From JAJRRS01 sp965230275 (GTDB lineage: Bacteria; Planctomycetota; Phycisphaerae; Phycisphaerales; Phycisphaeraceae): a stretch of DNA of 64,000 nucleotides. A model generated the notes under the pieces. That model had not been told where the DNA came from. It did no database searches and worked only from the letters and a program-made list of their open reading frames with translations. Position 1 is the stretch's first letter, and every line of letters begins with the position of its first letter. The position numbers and the translations under genes were made by a program. This document shows, one piece after another, positions 16,828 through 26,504 of this stretch. Location: assembly GCA_965230275.1 (NCBI GenBank), contig CBDDKO010000002.1, forward strand, positions 3,534,001 through 3,598,000, read 5' to 3'.

Positions 16828-18093
16828 TCACTTCACATCAAACCGGAACAGCCGTTTTTTGCCGGCACGGATCAGCAGGTAGCCGTTGCGTACGCTGTCC
16901 TGGTTGGCGACGGCGGTGATGTCCTTGACGGGCTGGTCGTGCAGGCGGACGCCGCCGTTGATCACCAGCCGTTTGGCTTCGCCGTTGGACTTGGCCAGGC
17001 CCGCCGTGACGAGCAGCCGGACCACGCCGACGCCGCCGGCTAACTCTTGTACGCTGATCGTGGCGTGGGGGATCGCTTCGCCGGTGACGTCCTGAGCGGA
17101 GCTGAACGCCTTGGCGGTGCTGTCCCGGGCCTTGTCCGCCTCGGCCTGGCCGTGGACCAGCTTGGTGACTTCGTATGCCAAGACTTGTTTCGCCTGGTTG
17201 AGTTCCTGGCCTTCCAGTTCGCCCAGCCGATTGACCTCCTCGATCGGCAGGAAGGTGAAGAAGCCGAGGTACCGCTTCACATCCGCGTCGGGGGTGTTCC
17301 GCCAGAACTGGTAGAAGTCGTACGGGCTGGTGCGCTTCGGATCGAGCCAGATGTTGCCCGACTCGCTCTTGCCGAACTTCCCGCCGTCGCTCTTGGTGAC
17401 CAGCGGCATCGTCAGCCCGGCGAGGTCCGCCCCGGCGATGCGCCTGCCCAACTCGATCCCCATCACGATGTTGCCCCACTGGTCCTGCCCGCCCATCTGG
17501 ACCGTGCAGTTCATCGTCTTATTTAGGTGCAGGAAGTCGATCGCCTGCATGACCATGTAGTTGAACTCGAGGAACGTCAGCCCGCTCTCGGCATCGAGCC
17601 GGCTCTTCACCGAGTCCATCGTCAGCATGCGGTTGATCGAGAAGTGCGGCCCGAAGTCGCGCAGCAGCCCGACCCAGCTGAGTTTCGTCAGCCAGTCGGC
17701 GTTGTTGACCATGACCGCGCCGGTGGGAGTGTTTCGGCCGGGGGCGTCAAAGGTCACGATCGAGGCGATCTGTTTGGCAATGCCTTTGGCGTTGTGGTCG
17801 ATGTCTTGCAGCGTGAGCATCTTGCGGGACTCGGTCTTGCCGGACGGGTCGCCGACCAGGGCCGTGCCGCCGCCGACCACCGCGATCGGTTTGTGCCCGC
17901 AGCGCTGTGCGTGCGCCAGCACCATGATCGGTACCATCGACCCGACATGCAGGCTGTCCGCCGTGGGATCGAACCCGATATACAGCGTCACCGGCTTGGC
18001 TAACCGCTCCCGGATGTTCTCATCCGTCGTCTGCGAAACCAGCCCCCGCTGAGCGAGGACGTCGTAGAGATTGTTGTTGGTCGTCGTAGTCAT
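16828..18093 (-). CDS. tyrS: Tyrosyl-tRNA synthetase
   Basis: 421 residues, normal for bacterial TyrRS. The class I HIGH-like motif is HVGS in SLHVGSMVPIMVL, and the KMSKS-like loop is KFGKS. The tyrosine-binding segment FLEFNYMVMQAIDF and the GGQDQWGNI motif are present, and a C-terminal S4 RNA-binding domain (GLAKSNGEAKRLVINGGV) follows. It charges tRNA-Tyr in the cytoplasm. The start at 18093 (MTTTTNNNLYDVL) is preferred over the open frame to 18156. Confidence 0.96.
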   Translation of the reverse strand: MTTTTNNNLYDVLAQRGLVSQTTDENIRERLAKPVTLYIGFDPTADSLHVGSMVPIMVLAHAQRCGHKPIAVVGGGTALVGDPSGKTESRKMLTLQDIDHNAKGIAKQIASIVTFDAPGRNTPTGAVMVNNADWLTKLSWVGLLRDFGPHFSINRMLTMDSVKSRLDAESGLTFLEFNYMVMQAIDFLHLNKTMNCTVQMGGQDQWGNIVMGIELGRRIAGADLAGLTMPLVTKSDGGKFGKSESGNIWLDPKRTSPYDFYQFWRNTPDADVKRYLGFFTFLPIEEVNRLGELEGQELNQAKQVLAYEVTKLVHGQAEADKARDSTAKAFSSAQDVTGEAIPHATISVQELAGGVGVVRLLVTAGLAKSNGEAKRLVINGGVRLHDQPVKDITAVANQDSVRNGYLLIRAGKKRLFRFDVK

Positions 18094-18152
18094 AGCAGCG
18101 GGATTGTACCCGAAGCACGCGTTCTTCGGACGTGGATTACAGGCTTCATGTC

Positions 18153-18629
18153 TCACTTGTCCTCGCGATTGTATTGTGTCGGCCCACCCTCACCACCCCA
18201 ATCCACAATCAGCACATCCGGCAGCCGGCCCAGATCACCTTGATACATCTCGCCATCTAATGTCAGCGCAAACTTCTCACTCGTTAACAGATATGTCCCC
18301 TCGTACTCAACATCCTTGGGCCGCTTGCCCCAACTGTAAGCGTCCGGGTTGTGCCACACATGAATCGTGAAGGTGCCATCACGATTGAACGTAAGTGTAC
18401 GGGCGATCACCACGACCGCTTCGCCCGTACTCCATTCTGAGACCTCTTCGACAACCCATGCGCCGTAGAGCGGCGAGGTAGCGTCAACTCGGATGCTTGT
18501 ATCATCAGAATCACCGCATCCATATATGAAAAGAATAATTATTAGAAGTAGGATTGGGTGCCACACTTTGACTGCGAAGCTGCAAAGTGTGTGGTGGCCT
18601 AATTGATTTCCGTACTCCCTGTCTCTCAT
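18153..18629 (-). CDS. Small putative lipoprotein whose 5' end lies in a repeat element
   Basis: A lipoprotein-like signal (PILLLIIILFIYGC) precedes a mature domain of about 115 residues containing ARTLTFNRDGTFTIHVWHNP and a YEGTYLLTSEKFALTL stretch, which resembles lipocalin-like domains that report a simulated 'value versus dose' beta sheet; the family is not identified. All in-frame start codons upstream of the signal (ATG at 18629 or 18680, or GTG near 18563) fall inside or next to the inverted-repeat element at 18556-18682. The element seems to have replaced the original 5' end, and the chosen start is tentative. Confidence 0.5.
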   Translation of the reverse strand: MRDREYGNQLGHHTLCSFAVKVWHPILLLIIILFIYGCGDSDDTSIRVDATSPLYGAWVVEEVSEWSTGEAVVVIARTLTFNRDGTFTIHVWHNPDAYSWGKRPKDVEYEGTYLLTSEKFALTLDGEMYQGDLGRLPDVLIVDWGGEGGPTQYNREDK

Positions 18630-18682
18630 ACCACACATGATACCAAGACACACTTTGCCCTCCGGGTCAAAGTGTGGCACCC
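18556..18682. repeat. 127-bp REP-doublet or MITE-like element with 17-bp terminal inverted repeats
   Basis: The ends GGGTGCCACACTTTGAC (18556-18572) and its exact reverse complement (18666-18682) are perfect 17-bp inverted repeats. Each end also belongs to an internal hairpin: CACACTTTG pairs with CAAAGTGTG at 18562-18591 and again at 18649-18676. This is the layout of a REP doublet or a miniature inverted-repeat element. The outer flank GAGTGTACCCCAGAAG (18688-18703) recurs nearly unchanged at 26467-26481. Confidence 0.75.
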
Positions 18683-18731
18683 AGCAAGAGTGTACCCCAG
18701 AAGCTCATGACATCCGAACGTGGGCTCCGCA

Positions 18732-19220
18732 CTATGGGCAGTAGCGGACCCAGTCGTCATCTAGGACGATTCGATGGTTGTGTCCTGATTCTAGAATCGC
18801 AGGTGACTTGTCGAAGTCTTCCGGCCGCCAACGTTTCGGGTAATAACTTAGTGTGTCGGGGTACTGTAGCGCGGCGGTTGAAGGGATGCTCACCGTCAGG
18901 AAATACTCTCGTAGCTCATCGGTATGTCGGTAGATGGTGCCGGGGCGGGCGTCTTTCCGCTCGTACCAAGGGGTATGGAGCCCTTCGGGCATCTTCGGCA
19001 TGGTGGCCAGGTAATCAGGGATGAGTTCGTCCAGCGATTCGGGGTATGCCCCGTTGGCTTCCCTATATGTTTCGAGGGCTTGCACGACCGGTGCCAACGT
19101 CGTTGCTGTAGCCAGGTGGGTGCGCGTCATATTAGCGTCGTAGTCTTCACAGCCGAAAAGGAAGCTGGTGAACAGAACGATACCTGTGAGTGTCCAGGTT
19201 AAAATACGGAAGGGGTGCAT
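18732..19220 (-). CDS. Lipoprotein with pseudopilin-like helix
   Basis: 162 residues. The N-terminus MHPFRILTWTLTGIVLFTSFLFGC is a lipoprotein signal with Cys24. The mature part has LAPVVQALETYREANGAYPESLDELIPDYL, the sequence pattern seen after the N-terminal helix in type II secretion pseudopilins (GspG-like), but here without the prepilin peptidase site. It is therefore a lipid-anchored relative of the pseudopilin head domain rather than a pilin (inference). No operon partner. Confidence 0.65.
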   Translation of the reverse strand: MHPFRILTWTLTGIVLFTSFLFGCEDYDANMTRTHLATATTLAPVVQALETYREANGAYPESLDELIPDYLATMPKMPEGLHTPWYERKDARPGTIYRHTDELREYFLTVSIPSTAALQYPDTLSYYPKRWRPEDFDKSPAILESGHNHRIVLDDDWVRYCP

Positions 19221-19343
19221 TGAGGTTCTTATCGGATTCTTGGCTTAGCGGCTTAATGCAGTTCGATATGAACCCAAATAATCGTTCAGACATGTGCCCC
19301 CATTTTGTCCTTCAGGTCACATTAGGGTGCCCAATAATCCGTT

Positions 19344-21251
<1,908 letters not shown>

Positions 21252-21261
21252 GATTGGAGGG

Positions 21262-21316
21262 TCCAGGGGTTAGGGATCGGGGATCAGGGCCCGCGGCAGC
21301 TTCGCAGCCCGCGGCT
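21262..21316. repeat. CAGGGATC-type repeats plus GCCCGCGGC palindrome upstream of typA
   Basis: The + strand reads AGGGGTTAGGG, ATCGGGG, ATCAGGG and then GCCCGCGGC, an 8-base gap and AGCCCGCGGCTTAGG. The first part is the same degenerate heptamer family as in the thrC-proS gap (34535-34568). The second is the same GCAGCCCGCGGCTWA palindrome found near lspA (36164-36190). Together they form the leader region of typA. Confidence 0.55.
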
Positions 21317-21358
21317 TAGGGGAGGGGGATTATAGCGGGTTGTCAGGAAGCTGCCGGG

Positions 21359-22492
21359 TTATTCTTGGTTCAGCGTCACCCGCTGCCCGGTTTGGGCTGA
21401 GCGTTTGGCGGCATCGAGGATCTGCATCACGATCATGTTGTTTTCGATCGATGTCAGGCCGTTCGGCTCGATCTCGCCACGGATCACCGCTGCGAGGTGG
21501 GTAAACGGATCGGCTTGCATGGGGTCGAGTTTGTCGGCCTCTTTTTGCTCGGCTTCCTGTTCGCTTGGCCGAAACGTCAGGCCGTCCCAGCCCTTTGTCT
21601 GCACGCTGGCGACGGTCCCGTATACCGTCATGTCCTTGCGCGAATGGGTCCACGCCCACGAAGCCTGTGTGACACAGACCGCGTCGCCGTAGTCCATCAC
21701 GATCGTCGCGTCGTCTTCTACATCCGGGTAGAGGTCCGGCTTGGTCTGCAGCGCGACCGCGGTCACCGATTCGGGCCGGCGGTTATCCATCAGCCACGTC
21801 ATCAGGTTTGCCCCGTAGCAGCCGAAGTCCGTGAGCGCGCCGCCGCCGTTCTCTTCCGGGTCTGTGAGCCATTCAAGAAACTCCTCGTTGCAGCCGATCT
21901 CCACCGGGCCGCCGTGGCCCATGTTGACGACCACACGCCGGACTTGTCCCAGTTCGCCTCGCGCCGCCATGGCATGCGCGCCGGTCATGCTCGCGTACCA
22001 GGTGCTCTCGTAGTTGGTCAGCAGGTGCACGCCGGCCTTCTTGCACGCGTCCCGCATCTGCTTCGCGTCGTCCAGGCTTACTGCCAAGGGTTTTTCTACC
22101 ATCACGTGTATGCCGCGCTCGGCGGCGAGCAGCGTCTGCTCCGTGTGTTCACGGATCGTGCCGAACAGCGTGACGGCTTCGGGCTTCACCACGTCGAGCA
22201 TCTGCTCAAGGTCGGTGTGGTGCAGAGACATGTCGAAGCCGTGCTGATCGAGGTAGCGTTGAGCGAGGTCAATGTTCGGCTCGTAGATCCCGACGATCGT
22301 GATATCGCCCTTGTCCTTCTCCCGGCCGAGGATCCAATGCACATGCGTGTGTGTCAGGCCCACGACCGCCACACGCACCGGCTGGGGTTTGGTCTTACTC
22401 ATCGTGTTCTCCTGATCGGCTTGGGCTGGGGCGGTGGCCGATATCGTGCCTATCAACGCCGCGATCGCGGCCATCATGTATCGCTTGTTCAT
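21359..22492 (-). CDS. Gfo/Idh/MocA family oxidoreductase, exported or dual-start
   Basis: 377 residues from 22492. The N-terminus MNKRYMMAAIAALIGTISAT with an APAQAD cleavage site looks like a signal peptide. The Rossmann fold begins VRVAVVGLTHTHVH, and the EKPLAVS motif with the conserved Lys is present, followed by the C-terminal alpha/beta domain. The family are NAD(P)-dependent sugar oxidoreductases, very abundant in planctomycetes. An internal ATG at 22402 has a much stronger ribosome-binding site (AGGAG, six-base spacing) and would give a cytoplasmic protein starting MSKTKPQPVRVAVV. Substrate unknown. Confidence 0.85.
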   Translation of the reverse strand: MNKRYMMAAIAALIGTISATAPAQADQENTMSKTKPQPVRVAVVGLTHTHVHWILGREKDKGDITIVGIYEPNIDLAQRYLDQHGFDMSLHHTDLEQMLDVVKPEAVTLFGTIREHTEQTLLAAERGIHVMVEKPLAVSLDDAKQMRDACKKAGVHLLTNYESTWYASMTGAHAMAARGELGQVRRVVVNMGHGGPVEIGCNEEFLEWLTDPEENGGGALTDFGCYGANLMTWLMDNRRPESVTAVALQTKPDLYPDVEDDATIVMDYGDAVCVTQASWAWTHSRKDMTVYGTVASVQTKGWDGLTFRPSEQEAEQKEADKLDPMQADPFTHLAAVIRGEIEPNGLTSIENNMIVMQILDAAKRSAQTGQRVTLNQE

Positions 22493-22514
22493 AAGGATTG
22501 GCCTCACGGGTTTG

Positions 22515-23534
22515 TCAGGCGGTCACGGGCTGCTCGTTCATCTTCTCCATCCCCGCCGCCATGAATTCGTGGAAGTGTTGGGCGCTGGTGACTTGCTGCA
22601 CGTCTCGGCGCAGGCCGGGCCAGGGCTGGAGGTGGGGGCCGTACCAGCTCATTCGGCGTTTGATGGTGTTCAAGGCGATGCGCTCGTCACGCATGGCCAG
22701 CAGGTTCTCGAAGTGATCGAGCACAAGCCGGGCGCGTTCGATGCGCGGGTAGGGCTCGGGCAGCTCGCCTGTTGCTAGGTAGCAGGCGGTGTCGCGGAAC
22801 AGCCAGGGTTGGCCTAGCGCGCCCCGGCCGATCATGACGCCGTCGCAGCCGGTGATGTCGAGCATGCGTTTGGCGTCGTGGGGCGTCTTGATGTCGCCGT
22901 TGCCGATGACGGGGATGTCGTGATGACGTTTGACGGCATCGACCACGTCAGCGATGCCTTCGAGCCGGGCTTCGCCGCGGAACTTCTGCTCGGTGGTTCG
23001 GCCGTGGACGGTGACGGCCTGGATGCCGACGTCGGCGAGGGCGGGGGGTAGCGAGTTGGTGATGATCTGCGCATCGTCCCAGCCCAGACGGATCTTGGCG
23101 GTGACGGGGACGTTAACAGCATCGACGACCTGCTTGGCGAGCTTGACCGTGTTCCCCGGGTCGCACAGCAGCGTCGAGCCGCCGTTCTTCTTGGTGACCT
23201 TATCGACGGGGCAGCCCATGTTGATGTCGATGGTGGTTGCGCCGTGTGCCTGGGCCCACTTGGCGGCCTCGGCCATGATCGAGCCGTCGGCGCCGTAGAG
23301 CTGCATGCAGATCGGCTGATCGTCCGGATTGGTCGCGGCGAGCCAGAGGGACTTCTGGTTCTCGTTGAGCACGGCCTGCGGACATAACAGGTCTGTGCAA
23401 GCCAGGCCGACGCTGCCGTGGCCGTCGATGTCAGGCACGGAGCGGACGACAAGCCGATACGCCAGATCGCAATACCCTGCGATCGGCGCAAGCAACAGAT
23501 TTGTCTTCAGTTGGACATTACCTATCCGTAACAC
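22515..23534 (-). CDS. dus: tRNA-dihydrouridine synthase, probably leaderless with GTG start
   Basis: 339 residues. The FMN-barrel opening LRIGNVQLKTNLLLAPIAGYCDLAYR, the catalytic cysteine in NMGCPVDK, the K-K-N-GG-S-L segment, the VTVHGRT strand and the GNGDI and GCDGVMIGRGALG phosphate-binding motifs are all present. The enzyme reduces uridines in the tRNA D-loop. I place the start at the GTG at 23534 because the family begins M-L-(K/R)-I-G-N. A TATACT box on the minus strand (23546-23541) predicts transcription starting on that GTG. Confidence 0.9.
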   Translation of the reverse strand: MLRIGNVQLKTNLLLAPIAGYCDLAYRLVVRSVPDIDGHGSVGLACTDLLCPQAVLNENQKSLWLAATNPDDQPICMQLYGADGSIMAEAAKWAQAHGATTIDINMGCPVDKVTKKNGGSTLLCDPGNTVKLAKQVVDAVNVPVTAKIRLGWDDAQIITNSLPPALADVGIQAVTVHGRTTEQKFRGEARLEGIADVVDAVKRHHDIPVIGNGDIKTPHDAKRMLDITGCDGVMIGRGALGQPWLFRDTACYLATGELPEPYPRIERARLVLDHFENLLAMRDERIALNTIKRRMSWYGPHLQPWPGLRRDVQQVTSAQHFHEFMAAGMEKMNEQPVTA

Positions 23535-23540
23535 GCACAC

Positions 23541-23548
23541 AGTATAAT
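23541..23548. promoter_or_regulatory. Symmetric -10 box shared by divergent dus and pyk
   Basis: The sequence AGTATAAT reads TATAAT on the + strand (23543-23548, toward pyk) and TATACT on the minus strand (23546-23541, toward dus). The minus-strand start would be seven bases on, at about 23534, which is the GTG of dus. The + start near 23555 leaves a leader of about 77 bases for pyk. Neither direction has a strong -35 box. Confidence 0.55.
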
Positions 23549-23631
23549 CCCCGCACGCTTCGCCACCGTAGCGGCTTGTGTCACACCCCCCCGGATATAT
23601 CCTCGGATTCAATCCCCCCTATACTCCCCCC

Positions 23632-25044
23632 ATGCCTGAAACCCGACGCACGAAAATCATCAGTACCATCGGCCCGGCGACCAATGACCCGGCCGTGATC
23701 GAGAAGCTCATCGAAGCCGGCGTGAATGTATGCCGGCTGAACATGTCCCACGCCAGCCACGAGCAGGCGAAGGCCGACACGCTCGCCATCCGCGCCGCCG
23801 CCGAGAAGCTCGGCAAGACCGTGGCTGTGCTCATGGATACCCAGGGCCCGGCGATCCGCACCGGCGAGCTTGCTACCGAGTTGAACCTCGAGCCCGGCCA
23901 GGTCATCGCGCTGACCGTCCGCGGCGAGCAGTCCGAAGAGTTCACCTCCGTCGACGTCAACTACGACGACCTGGTCAACGACATCTCCGAGGGTGACGTC
24001 GTCGTCGTCGATAACGGCAGCATGGAGATGAAGGTTCTCAAGAAGAAACGTAACCAGCTCGAGTGCGAAGTCCTTACCGAAGGCACGCTCGGCTCACGCA
24101 AGCACATCAACCTGCCCGGCGTCCACGTGAACCTGCCGGCCTTGACGGATAAGGACATCGCCGACATCGAACTGGGTATCGAGATCGGCGTGGACTGGTT
24201 CGCCATGTCTTTCGTCAGGCAGGCCGAGGACGTGCAGCGTCTGCGTGCGATTCTTGATTATCGCAAGGCCCCGCAGAAGATCTGCGCCAAACTCGAAGAT
24301 CAGCAGGGCGCTAAGAACGTTGACTCGATCATCGAAGTTTCTGACGCCATCATGGTCGCCCGCGGCGATCTGGGTATCGAGGTTTCGTTTGAAGAGTTGC
24401 CGCCGCTGCAGCGCAAGATCGTTAAGCGATGCGTTGTGAAGGGCAAGCCTGTCATCGTCGCGACCCACATGCTCGAGTCGATGGTCAATTCGCCCTCGCC
24501 GACCCGTGCGGAGGTGACGGACGTGGCCAACGCCGTCTTCGAGCAGGCGGACGCGATCATGCTCTCCGGTGAAACCAGCGTCGGGAAGTACCCGGTCTCC
24601 TGCGTGCAGGCGATGGACCGTATCGCCCGGCGTACCGAACGCTCCGGCGGGGCGGGTTTCGCGCTCAAGGCCACCATCGACGACCCGCACGCCAAGATCG
24701 TGCGTCAGGCCGCAGACCTGGCGCGTGAACTGAACGCCGCGGCGTTGGTCGTATTCACCCACACAGGCCGCATGGCTCGACACGCCGCCTGGGCACGTGT
24801 CTTGAAGTGCCCGACGTTTGCCTTCACCAATAACCGCACGCTGCTGCCGCAGCTCGCGCTGCTCTGGGGCATCCAGCCCACGTTCCTGGACTTCCACGAC
24901 GACCCGAACCAGACCGTCCACGACGCCGGCACGATCCTGCTCCAACGCAACTACGTCGAGCCCGGCGACACCGTCGTCTTCGTCTCCGAAGCCACGATCA
25001 AGGACAAACGCGTCGACACGATCCAGGTTGAGCAACTGGGGTAG
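23632..25044 (+). CDS. pyk: Pyruvate kinase
   Basis: 470 residues, the standard bacterial length. The start MPETRRTKIISTIGPATND is diagnostic and is followed by NVCRLNMSHASHEQ (substrate and K+ site), MDTQGPAIRTG, the B domain, KICAKLEDQQG (catalytic Lys and Glu), MVARGDLGIE and the allosteric C-terminal domain. It converts phosphoenolpyruvate and ADP to pyruvate and ATP. The frame is open to 23578, but the ATG at 23632 gives the family N-terminus. It is divergent from dus. Confidence 0.96.
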   Translation: MPETRRTKIISTIGPATNDPAVIEKLIEAGVNVCRLNMSHASHEQAKADTLAIRAAAEKLGKTVAVLMDTQGPAIRTGELATELNLEPGQVIALTVRGEQSEEFTSVDVNYDDLVNDISEGDVVVVDNGSMEMKVLKKKRNQLECEVLTEGTLGSRKHINLPGVHVNLPALTDKDIADIELGIEIGVDWFAMSFVRQAEDVQRLRAILDYRKAPQKICAKLEDQQGAKNVDSIIEVSDAIMVARGDLGIEVSFEELPPLQRKIVKRCVVKGKPVIVATHMLESMVNSPSPTRAEVTDVANAVFEQADAIMLSGETSVGKYPVSCVQAMDRIARRTERSGGAGFALKATIDDPHAKIVRQAADLARELNAAALVVFTHTGRMARHAAWARVLKCPTFAFTNNRTLLPQLALLWGIQPTFLDFHDDPNQTVHDAGTILLQRNYVEPGDTVVFVSEATIKDKRVDTIQVEQLG

Positions 25045-25743
25045 GGCACCCGGGTGCATCATGTGCGCACTGCGGTGACCATTTTTAGTTCAGGCAGATT
25101 GGTCGCGTATCTCAACAGTCTCGTCCTTTGCATACATGGACTTATGGCGCATCCTTCAGGCGCTTGCACCACCTTCATGCGCACAAACCCGTCACAACCG
25201 CCATAGGTGGAGGCGCATGTGTCTTAGCCCCACGTCTGCCGACAACCTCACGACGGCACAGTCTGACTTGTACTGAGTATCCGATGATTAAAAGGACCGG
25301 GACTCACGGGCTGTTCACCTCCCACATGCCCACCCGCTCCGGCGGGTGGGACGCGGACAACGGTGAAACTTGCAAGCGCTGTGCCCCGGTGACTGATGGA
25401 CCCAACGGCACACAGGCCCGACCCGGTCCCGCTGACCCTGTGGCCGCCGTCACACCCGGAACATCGTGGGTTTTGATGGAGTAATGATTGAAAACAATAC
25501 CTGAAAGTGTACTGTATCCAGGTGTAATGCAAGGCAAAGGCGCATAGGTCCTTTTGAATGAGGTACTTGCATTAATGTCAAAGTGGGGGGTCTGATCCGA
25601 TAAAATTGGGCGTATTCTGTTTTTCTTTACTTGTCAAGCCTTTTTGGGGATACTTTCTGGAATTCCTGTCGATGAGGCATATATTAGGTACAATAATGCG
25701 TGGAGTGAGGAGAACACTGCGCCCTTCCGCAAGGAGTCTACGG
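25045..25743. other. Gene-poor stretch of about 700 bp after pyk
   Basis: I find no convincing gene. Short frames on both strands (for example 25128-25484 on +, 25304-25537 on -) lack ribosome-binding sites and recognisable composition. A perfect 9-bp hairpin, CCCACCCGC/GCGGGTGGG with a TCCG loop, lies at 25329-25350 without a T-tract. From about 25490 base composition becomes AT-richer, as in the following gene pair. GTCAAAGTGGGGGGTCTGATCC at about 25577 resembles the CAAAGTG ends of the repeat at 18556-18682. Confidence 0.45.
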
Positions 25744-26001
25744 ATGCCTGAATGCCAGGAACAACCTGATGTTCTGGAATGTGAACTGCGCACATACGCG
25801 CAGCACAAGGACTCACTGCTTGCGAAGTCTCCAGGCAAGTTTGTCCTTATTAAGGGGGATGAGGTGGTTGGAGCATACGAATCCGAGATGGATGCGATCG
25901 CCCAGGGGTATGATCGCTTTGGGAATGTTCCGTTCCTTGTGAAGCGGGTTGTTGACGTTGAGTCGCCTGCGAACTTTGTCAACAACCACGTCGGGTACTG
26001 A
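25744..26001 (+). CDS. DUF5678-like small protein
   Basis: 86 residues. The stretch YAQHKDSLLAKSPGKFVLIKGDEVVGAYESEMDAIAQGYDRFG matches the DUF5678 pattern (helix, then G-K-(F/Y)-V-L-I-K-G-D-x-V-V-G, then a helix ending in a G-Y motif). Function unknown. The start at 25744 is set by AAGGAG about nine bases upstream. The aspartyl protease-like gene begins three bases after the stop, and the two families are commonly paired. Base composition is lower in GC than the neighbourhood, suggesting recent acquisition. Confidence 0.72.
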   Translation: MPECQEQPDVLECELRTYAQHKDSLLAKSPGKFVLIKGDEVVGAYESEMDAIAQGYDRFGNVPFLVKRVVDVESPANFVNNHVGY

Positions 26002-26004
26002 TCA

Positions 26005-26454
26005 ATGCCGCACTTTTCTTCCTCGGTGTCCGATCTTCAGCAGGTCGGGCCGATTGTGGATTTGAAGGTTTACCCTAGCGCTGCTGCTATAGCGGCCTTG
26101 CAAAAGGCCGGCGAGGCGGTTCCTAATCCTATTCCGGTATCCGCGTTAATTGATACTGGTGCCTCGCACACAGTCATGAAAAATGGCACGGCTGGGGCAT
26201 TAGGGCTTCACCCGATTGATAAAACGGCAATCTGTACACCGTCATCACACAACGTCAGTTGTTATCGATATGACATGACGCTGCTATTTCCTACGGCCAG
26301 TAAAGCAGGACTTGGACCAATCCGCTACACCGGAAGAGTGATTGAGGCTCCCATGCCTGCTCAGAATATCGATTGCCTGATCGGCCGTGATATTCTTGAG
26401 CACGTCGTAATGGTTTATAACGGTCCGGAAGAAACGTTCTCGTTTAGTTTCTAA
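26005..26454 (+). CDS. Retropepsin-like aspartyl protease
   Basis: 149 residues, one lobe of a pepsin-like fold that must dimerise to be active. The catalytic motif ALIDTGASHTVM (Asp about 49) and the later DCLIGRDILEH strand-turn are typical of bacterial retropepsin-like proteins. It lies three bases after the DUF5678 gene, with which it probably forms a two-gene unit; the small protein may be its substrate or partner (inference). The gene is followed at 26467-26481 by the CTTCTGGGTACACTC sequence shared with the flank of the repeat element at 18688. Confidence 0.8.
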   Translation: MPHFSSSVSDLQQVGPIVDLKVYPSAAAIAALQKAGEAVPNPIPVSALIDTGASHTVMKNGTAGALGLHPIDKTAICTPSSHNVSCYRYDMTLLFPTASKAGLGPIRYTGRVIEAPMPAQNIDCLIGRDILEHVVMVYNGPEETFSFSF

Positions 26455-26504
26455 TCCGGTTCATCACTTCTGGGTACACTCAAGACTTCGTATTGTAGGC
26501 ACCC

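Noticed and set aside
25128..25484. 118-codon + strand frame after pyk
   Set aside because: No ribosome-binding site, no recognisable motif, and a perfect GC hairpin inside it; composition does not look like coding sequence.
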